Of a DNA stretch of 64,000 nt, positions 56,201-64,000 are shown piece by piece. Position 1 is the first letter of the stretch; each line of letters starts with the position of its first letter. Source of the stretch: Mycoplasmopsis bovis 8790 (GTDB lineage: Bacteria > Bacillota_I > Bacilli_A > Mycoplasmatales > Metamycoplasmataceae); NCBI RefSeq assembly GCF_005061465.1, contig NZ_LAUS01000008.1, forward strand, positions 124,001-188,000, in the 5' to 3' direction. The notes below the pieces were generated by a model, which was given only the letters and a program-made list of their open reading frames with translations, made no database searches and was not told where the DNA came from. The position numbers and the translations under genes are program-made.

Positions 56201-59200
56201 TACCAACAGACTAAGCTCTGGGTTATTAATTAACTGATTATTTAAGTCAGTTGACCAAAAAACCCTTAAAACAGGGCTTAAGATACTAATAAACAATTTA
56301 GATTTTGAAAAAATAGTTAGTTTGGATGATAAAAACAGTTTTCTATATAAGAAATTAAATTCATCAGCACCTTCGTTAATTGATGGAATTAATGTATTGC
56401 TTAAAAAAATAAGCAAAGACGGGAAATTCGACAACATTAAAGAAGGATTAAACAGCATTCTGCAAAATATTGACTTCAACGTTTTATCTAACTATCTAAA
56501 CGATCATTTAGAAACTAATTACTTTGAATATAAAAAATCTACATTTGATTATGAGTTGAATAAAGAGAAAGTGTTAAAAGAAAATGTGGCACTTAAAACC
56601 ATAAGGCCTAAAGATGGAATGATGGCCTTAATTTACGGATTATTCTATAATCCGGGCACAAACAGAGAGTTTAAAGATAATCTTATTAAGATGTTTAATC
56701 TATCTAGTAAGGTTAGTGAATCAAAGGCAGAAAACGGAACAGGCACAGTAATAGTTCCAGATAGCGATTCTGATAAACTTAGCTTTAGTGATTTTCTTGC
56801 ATTTTTCCCTGCGCTGTTAAGTGCTGATCAATCCAAAGCAATATTTAAAAATCAACAAATTTTTAATGAGATCAACAAAGCAAAGCAACATATTATTAGT
56901 ATTTTGTTGCATAAAAGAAATTCAGCTAATATATTTGATTTAGATATTAAAGTGGTTGAAACGCTAAAAAGATTTAATGTTGTTTCTAATGAGACAATTA
57001 TTAATCAAAAAGTAATTGACAAACTTACTAATATAGAAAACTTCCTTAGACAAACAACAACCAGCATAAATGAAAAAATAAAGGTTGTTGAGGAAAAAAA
57101 TAAAACGCTTGCTGATTTAATTTATGACTTCAACAACTTTAGTGATGGAGATCAGAATTGGCAAATATGAAAAGGTGTGATAGGAGCCTATGGGCAAGCA
57201 AGTATAACCAATAAATTTTCATTAGGTGCGCAAGCTTTTGATCTACTATTACCTTGAATAAGTATGCTTGCCTTTAGTAAAGAATCAACCCAAAAGGAAG
57301 CATTAAAGTTTGTTAATGATTTCTTAAAATTAAGTATTGATTCAGATATATTAAAAGAGATTAATAAGCTAGCTGAGGACGAAAACTTACCAAATTCGGC
57401 AGAGACTAAATTTGGTCTTTCAATAGCGTTACATAGACCCGAACAGGTTACATTGTTTAATGAAAATAACGGCAAATTTACTAATACTAAAGTCGAAAAA
57501 TTAGCAAGTGATAATCCAAAATTTAGAAGGTATTTAATTAGCCAAAAACGCAATTTAATAGAGCTTTTAGGATTAATTGGTGCTAGCTATCAATACTCAA
57601 AATATGAGAAAAAACCTACTGAAGAAGGCAAAATTTATGCACCTAATGGTATTTATTATGAAACCATTAAGAAGTCAGTAAATAAATACTTTTCAACCAA
57701 AGAGTTTTGAGACATAAGAGATGTTGCATTATCAATTACAAGATCTATGCAAATTAACTTCCCGATTGAGTTATTTGGCTTATCTAGAATAATTATTAAT
57801 CCAGTCTTAAGAAGTATGTATCCACAGTTAATGACTTCATTTCTTTCGACACAAAAGAAAAATTTAGGAAGCATTAATGGAAATCTTGCATATATAGTTG
57901 CAAGTAGAATTGGTAATTTTGAAGAAATTATTAGAGATGGCTCTAAAAAGTCAGAGCTAGAAGCTTATTTTGAGCAAATATGGTCAAACAATGACACATC
58001 TTTAGTTCCTTTAGATTACAATGAAGAAATTACACTTTCTTTAGATGGTGCTAGAACTAATAAGTTATTTAATGATGCCAATAAAAAAACAACAGTTTTT
58101 GGTATTGACTTTATGAGTTTAGCTGGTAAGGTTATAAACGGAATTGTTGAACCTAAAGAATTAAAAGACATTGTGTTTAATGATATTAACAGCTATTATG
58201 CAAAAGTTAATTATGCATACTTAGCTAAGAACAATAAGGCCATATATAATGGCACTCTTCCAAAAAACAATGTTGAAATGGAAAGTTTAATCAACACAAT
58301 TGATGATAAATATATTCTAGATGTCAACGGAATTAAATTCTTAATAGTTGGCGAAGATACAACAATTGATTACATTTACCCTGTAATTGATGAAAATCAT
58401 TTGCAAGTTAACACTCAGAATCAAGCATTAGTTTATTTAAATAATTATGGTTTCTCTAGAGTTGTTGCTGCTTATCAAGGTAATGTTATTAAAAAGAATC
58501 TACTTGTTGTTAATGGTTCAAAAAACAGCAATGAAGTTGCTAAAAGAAATATCACTAATATAGTTGATAGTTCGATTAGTGATGCTAATAAATTAAAAAG
58601 AGTCTTTTTATACAATGAATTAGATCCTATTAATCCAGAAAGAGCATTAAGAATCACAACAATTGAAGGAATGATAGGCGTTATTTCATCATCGATAATT
58701 GCACTTATGACACTATTTATTATCATGGTGTCAGTTGCCATAATATTCATTATTAGAAGATACATTGCGAACAAGGCAAAAGTATTTGGTATATTACTTG
58801 CTCAAGGTTATAAACCAATCGAGATTGCAATTTCATTATTATCATTTGCAATGGTAACTTCATTAATTGGTGGCATATTAGGATACTCAATTGGGTTTAG
58901 AACACAAATATTGTTGCAGAATGTGTTTTCGAATTACTGGACGCTGCCTAAGTCGGCCATTCCATTTGACTTCTTCTCGCTTTTCTTTAATGTCTTTATT
59001 CCGTTTATTGGAATGAGTTTGTTAATTATAGTAGTGGCACTTATTTCATTAAGAAAGAATTCAATTGACTTAATTACTGGTGTTGATGAAGCTCCTAAAG
59101 GCAAGCTATTCACATTTATGAAGAAGAAGTTTATCAACAAGAAAAATGTCAAGAAGCGTTTCCGTTTTACTCTTGCTTATAGTGGTTTCTGGAAATTAGC

Positions 59201-61379
59201 ATCTTTTGGTGGTTCTGTACTACTTACATCAATAGCAACAATGTTTGGGTTAGCTAACTATAAAACTTTTAATAATACAATTAATGACACTTATAAAAAT
59301 AGAGATTATAAATTTAAGGTGGATTTAGAGTCGCCTACTGTTGAGGGTGGATATTATTCATTATATAATCCAAATGAACTAAATAACCTGATTTATACTC
59401 CTATTGGTTCATTGAATGAAGGTAATAGAGAAACTGCTGATTACTTTAAGCCTGGCAAATCAAGCATAATTAACCCAAATAACAATGATAATGGTATGCC
59501 AAGCGACAAGTCGCCTCATATACTGTCACAGTTTAGTGTTAATGTTACAGTAGATGCTGGTGTATCAGCAGATCCATGATTAATTGCTTATAACGGAATG
59601 CCTGATAGTCAGAAGGCTAAAATAGATAAAATTAGAGATTTAGTTGGTCATCAACTAGAATGAACACAAAGTCTTGATGAAAATGGAAAGTTAATTAATG
59701 ATCCTAATAAGCCTATAATTAAGGTTGATTCAAATGGACTTATGTCTTATGAAGATGGATCTGGAAAGAAATATGACTTCTTTAAGTATTACAAATCACC
59801 TAATGATAAGCAAGGAAGTTTTAGGCTTGCTCATTGAGATGAAACTAATAATGAATATGTAATGAAGATTATCAAGACAGGAAGTTCTGGTGGCAGAAAT
59901 GAATATAGAGATTTCTTAGTAAAAGCATATAAAAAGAATGATGTTATAAGAAAGCTTCATGAAAAGATGATTGCTAGTGGGCAATCAATAACAAATCCTA
60001 TTAGCAATTGAACTAAATCAAATAACAGTTCTGACTTTTGATTAATTGATAAATCAGACTTAAATAGACAATGAGTAAATGACTATTTTATAGGCTTTGG
60101 TGGCGTTTTATTTGATAAAAGCTATGATGAAACATACACATATTTAAGTGGAACATATAATAATGTATCTGCAAAGATATATGGATATAGAAAGCCTGTT
60201 GATTTTAAAAATGCTAAAGTCAAGCTAATTGACAAAGCAGGCAATAATTTATATGAAGTCTTAGATAAATATGAAGTTAAAAATGATGTGTATCCATTAG
60301 TTGTCAACGATGTGTTTGCTAAAAAACACAAATTAGGCATAAATGATTTAATTGACTTCAAAGTTGGGAATAGAGTTGATAGATACAAGCAAAAACTAAT
60401 TGAAAAAATTTATGCAAATGACCCTGTAAAACAGGCAGATTTAAAAAATGAATACAACAAAAAAACAGATGCTAAATTCCAAATAGTTGGCATAAATCCG
60501 ACTTATATAAATGACGAGTTAATAACAACTCATAAGGCAGCAAATCTATTAATAGGTATGGCTGACATTGATAATGGTTTTAATGGTGTGCTTACACAGA
60601 ATGCTAATCCTGTTCAAGTCACTGAATCTGCTGGGCTTTATTCAGTTAGTGGATATTGGGCAGGTCTTGATGGATTTGATGTTAGTTCACTTGATAATGG
60701 AACTATTGAAAAAATGTTTGTTGAAATATTTGGAAGTCTTGACAAAAAAGGTGTGTTAGAAACTCAGCACGGCTTAACTAAAAATGAAATTGCCAAATTC
60801 TTAGATTCAAGCGCAAATGAATTTAGTAAGTCATTATATGAAAGTGCAAAGAGCTCTGCTAAGTTGCATATTGACGAATTTAGCAAAATTTATGACAATA
60901 AATTGTATATTGCTCTAAGTAACTCAATTGATTCAAAAGACATTGAAGTTGGTTTTGTTCTTCAGATTGGACAAACCATAGAACAAATTAGTATTTTTAT
61001 AATAGTTATAAACTTCGTGATTTCGTTGATTATTCTAATTATAATGTCATCAATTATTGTCAGTGAAAATGAAAGAAATATAGCTATATGGTCGATATTA
61101 GGATACTCACAAAAAGAAAAATTAATGATGTTCTTTGGTGCGTTTATACCGTTCTTAATTAGTGCTATAGTTATTTCAATACCAATTGTAATTGCGATGA
61201 TTAGTGTATTTAGTGGATTCTTGCTTTCTTCATCTTCAATTGCACTGCTACTATCATTAAAATGATGACATGTGCTTATTACTTCAGGCTTAATGCTTAC
61301 TATATTTGCTATAACATCTATATCAGTGTGAATAACAATTAATAAGATGAAGCCAGTTGACTTATTGAAAGGTAAATAA
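53256..61379 (+). CDS. Giant FtsX/MacB-type ABC transporter permease
   Basis: 2707 residues in one frame with many TGA Trp codons; other readings split it. The first membrane helix is IMVIGLSILIFITSAVFTLL at about 17-36. About 1760 mostly hydrophilic residues follow, then FtsX-like helices near 1805-1830, 1855-1880, 1905-1935 and 1985-2000. A second soluble domain of about 570 residues comes next, then three C-terminal helices near 2575, 2630 and 2675. The layout is a MacB/FtsX duplication with two soluble loops. It resembles M. genitalium MG468 next to an MG467-like ATPase, but is longer (MG468 about 1780 residues, from memory). The substrate may be lipid or lipoprotein. The ATPase follows 7 bases later. 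Confidence 0.85.
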
Positions 61380-61386
61380 TTAGCTT

Positions 61387-62475
61387 ATGGATATTAACAA
61401 TAAAGAAGACAAGGACTTATTTAAAATTGATGAGTCATCTGAGTTAGTTGAAAATAATAATTTAGATAGCAATAAGTTGAGATCAAAGGCAAAGCACAAA
61501 AGAAAAAGCGAAAGCAAAAATAAACATAAAAATGATCAAGAACTAAGTGCTGAAGAAATTATTGAAGAGAACCTACAGACTATTGAAATAGGCACAAACG
61601 TTAAAATTACCAAAGAGAATTTGTTTGACATTTTAGATCAGAGTAGCAAGAAAAAAAATATCATTGTGCCCAGAAAAATAAGATCTATTTTAAATAGAAT
61701 AAACAGCAGGCCAAGAAAAAAAGACGAAGGTTTTTACGTTAAAAATACACCAGGAACAGTAATAGAAGTCAAGAATGTTAGTAAATACTATGTCAATGAT
61801 AATATCGTTACTAGAGTATTAAAAAACGTTTCCATGGATGTTAAACAAGGCGAAATGATGCTTATATATGGAATTTCTGGCGGCGGAAAAAGTACGCTTC
61901 TAAATCTAATTAGCGGTTTAGACAGACCTACAAAGGGTGATGTAATAGTTTGCGATGAGAGCCTTCCATATTTATCGAATAATAAATTAACTTCTTTTAG
62001 AAGAAAGCACGTTAGTTTCATTTTCCAAAACTATAATTTGTTAGCAAATCTTAATGCTTATGATAATGTTGAAACAGGTGGCTATTTACAAACCGATAAG
62101 TCGAAAAAATTAGACATTGTTGAATTGTTCAAAAAGTTTGAAATGGAAGAAGAAATGCATAAATTCCCTTCCCAAATGTCTGGTGGACAACAACAAAGAG
62201 TTTCAATTATGAGAGCACTTTCTAAGAACTCTGAGATTATTTTTGCTGACGAGCCAACAGGCGCATTGGACGAAAGCACCACTAAGATTGTGCTTAGAAT
62301 TTTGTATGAAATTAACAAACAAAATGGTACAACTGTTGTAATGGTTTCTCACAACCCAGTTATGGCAGCAATGGCTGATAGAATTGTCCATGTTGTTGAA
62401 GGAAGAATTCAAAAAGTTGAAGTCAATAAAAATCCGGTTCACCCTGACCAAATTGACTTATTTAAAGGGGAATAA
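61387..62475 (+). CDS. ABC transporter ATP-binding protein (LolD/MacB-like)
   Basis: 362 residues. A Lys/Glu-rich N-terminal extension of about 110 residues precedes the domain. Walker A is GISGGGKST, the Q-loop is FIFQNYNLLANLN, the signature is QMSGGQQQRVSI, Walker B is IIFADEPTGALDE, and the H-loop is VSHNP. This set is that of the LolD/FtsE/MacB group. It should drive the giant permease just upstream, and a terminator follows. Confidence 0.92.
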   Translation: MDINNKEDKDLFKIDESSELVENNNLDSNKLRSKAKHKRKSESKNKHKNDQELSAEEIIEENLQTIEIGTNVKITKENLFDILDQSSKKKNIIVPRKIRSILNRINSRPRKKDEGFYVKNTPGTVIEVKNVSKYYVNDNIVTRVLKNVSMDVKQGEMMLIYGISGGGKSTLLNLISGLDRPTKGDVIVCDESLPYLSNNKLTSFRRKHVSFIFQNYNLLANLNAYDNVETGGYLQTDKSKKLDIVELFKKFEMEEEMHKFPSQMSGGQQQRVSIMRALSKNSEIIFADEPTGALDESTTKIVLRILYEINKQNGTTVVMVSHNPVMAAMADRIVHVVEGRIQKVEVNKNPVHPDQIDLFKGE

Positions 62476-62503
62476 GAAAAAGCACGGCTGTGTGCTTTTT
62501 TTC
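62476..62503 (+). terminator. Rho-independent terminator after the ATPase gene
   Basis: A stem AAAAAGCAC/GTGCTTTTT with a GGCTGT loop is followed by more T. Confidence 0.85.
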
Positions 62504-62532
62504 GTTTAGGACATTACAATAAGCAAGAGAAG

Positions 62533-62559
62533 TTGCAAAAGCAAATAATACTTTATAAT
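62533..62559 (+). promoter_or_regulatory. Promoter of the P-type ATPase gene
   Basis: TTGCAA at 62533-62538 and TATAAT at 62554-62559 are separated by 15 bases, two short of ideal. GAGGAG precedes the ATG at 62596. Confidence 0.5.
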
Positions 62560-62595
62560 TTTTTAATATAAATATATTAAAAAGAGAGGAGTTAT

Positions 62596-64000
62596 ATGTT
62601 AAAAAGCAAGAAAAATAAAAATGCAAACCTGTCTAGAGCGCAACAAGACCTTATTGCAGCGTCAAAAATGAATATAAGTGAACTTTGTAATAAATATAAC
62701 TCCAGTGTTAATGGATTTCAAAATGATGAGCAAGTTGTTTTAAATAAAAATGAGTATGGGGCAAATATTTTAAGTAAAAAAAGTAAGAATTCTGTTTTAA
62801 AAAGAATAGTTGATGCTTTTTTTAACCCATTCTCAATCATTTTGATTATTCTTTCACTTATTTCATTAATTGTTGACATAATTTTGCCCTTGAAAAAAGG
62901 CGAAAGTGCTGAACCAGCAACCATAATAATAATTATGTCAATGGTTATAATTAGTGGGATTTTGCATATTGTTGAAGACACTAAAAGTAGCTCATCTGCA
63001 GCTAAATTGGTCAAAATGGTTCAAACCACCACCAAGGTTGAAAGACAAGGAATAAACTATGAAATTCCGCTTGATGAAGTAGTCGTTGGAGATATTATTC
63101 ATCTAGCGGCAGGAGATATTATTCCTGCAGATGTTAGGATTATTAGTGCAAAAGACTTGTTTGTTTCTCAATCATCGTTAACAGGCGAAAGTGAAGCAAT
63201 TGAGAAATTTGTTTCAATTGACTATGATTATGAATATCAAAATGTTACTGATAGGCATAATCTAGCCTTTATGGGTTCAAACATAATTTCCGGGAGTGCA
63301 AAGGCAATAGTAATAGTAACCGGTGATGAAACTTATTTAGGTCAAGTAGCGCAAAAAATTAATGAAAAACCAGTTAAGTCTAATTTTGAAAAGAGCATAA
63401 GCTCAATATCATGGTTACTTTTTAGAATAATGATAACTGTTGTACCAATTGTGTTTTTAATAGCGGGAGCAAAGAATTTTAGAGATGGCCAAAAGTGATT
63501 AGAAGCTTTAATGTTTGCAATATCTGTTGCAGTTGGTCTTACTCCAGAAATGCTGCCAATGATTGTGACAAGCACGCTTGCCAAAGGGGCATCAAAAATG
63601 TCAAAAAGTAAGACAATTGTTAAGAGTTTAAGCTCAATACAAAACTTTGGCGCTATGGACGTGTTTTGCACTGACAAAACCGGAACTTTGACAATGGATC
63701 AAGTGGCTCTAGAAATGCACCTTGATGTTTTAGGAAATGAAAATATAAGGGTTTTAAGATACGGATTTTTAAATAGTTACTACCAAACAGGCCTTAAAAA
63801 TTTGCTTGATTTATCAATAATAAATAAAACTGATGAATTAAGTGATATTCATGAAGAACTAAGAAATATCGAAAATGTTTATGAGAAAATAGATGAAATT
63901 CCATTTGACTTCAACAGAAAAAGAATGAGTGTTTTAGTTAAAAATAAAAACAAAAACACAGGAATTGAAATGGTAACTAAAGGAGCTGTTGAAGAAATAT
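62596..64000 (+). CDS. mgtA: Magnesium-translocating P-type ATPase (3' end outside window)
   Basis: 468 complete codons are visible. The A-domain has [10 protein letters not shown], two helices near residues 75-130 ([23 protein letters not shown]), and the membrane segment [15 protein letters not shown], which carries the MgtA/P-III-B cation-binding sequence. The phosphorylated Asp is D360 in DKTGTLT. It should import Mg2+ at the cost of ATP. A TGA Trp codon lies near 63499. The rest of the P/N domains and the C-terminal helices are beyond the window. Confidence 0.88.

Noticed and set aside
1-64000. CRISPR array, insertion sequence, prophage or integrated element
   Set aside because: No regularly spaced direct repeats, transposase-like ORFs, integrase or phage structural genes were seen on reading.

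Overview
The window is mollicute chromosome. It is AT-rich, and TGA must be read as tryptophan (genetic code 4): almost every long gene is continuous only under that reading, for example FtsH, DnaA and the two ABC-transporter operons. Lipoprotein signal peptides ending in VAAxC, a P48/BMP-type lipoprotein and the genes around dnaA suggest the Mycoplasma (Mycoplasmopsis) agalactiae/bovis group. The species call is inference from memory of that group.

Layout. 1-15620 (+): the 3' part of a giant protein with an HEYGHH zinc-protease motif, then a complete oligopeptide importer oppABCDF closed by a terminator. 15695-21831 (-): a HAD phosphatase, an ABC-2 permease/ATPase pair, and a three-gene block of unknown function headed by a small HTH-like protein. 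21996-27453 (+): psuK-psuG for pseudouridine breakdown, a lipoprotein with six 25-residue DUF285 repeats, and an S41-protease-like lipoprotein. 27500-33668 (-): two deoxynucleoside kinases and a BMP-type nucleoside ABC transporter (two permeases, one double ATPase). Its probable binding lipoprotein, P48-like, is divergent at 34353-35750. 35798-36601 (-): an unknown membrane protein.

36787-42292 (+) is the most interesting block. It encodes a luciferase-like flavin enzyme, a GcvH-like lipoyl carrier, a class M sirtuin (SirTM), two lipoate-ligase paralogues and an Old Yellow Enzyme-like protein. It resembles the lipoylation-dependent ADP-ribosylation operons described from staphylococci and streptococci, but no macrodomain gene is present here. 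A consensus -10 box lies so close to the first ATG that a leaderless mRNA is predicted.

42344-47096 (-): two tandem esterases, tRNA-Gln, tRNA-Tyr, an S4-domain protein, dnaN and dnaA. The 47097-47277 gap has two perfect DnaA boxes and is the likely oriC. 47278-64000 (+): a RecD2-like helicase, pth, tilS, ftsH, a 2707-residue FtsX-type permease with its ATPase, and a truncated Mg2+ P-type ATPase.

Taken together the window shows a scavenging parasite: peptide import (Opp), nucleoside import plus salvage kinases and pseudouridine cleavage, lipoate handling, surface lipoproteins, and the replication origin with its housekeeping genes. I see no CRISPR array, insertion sequence or prophage.
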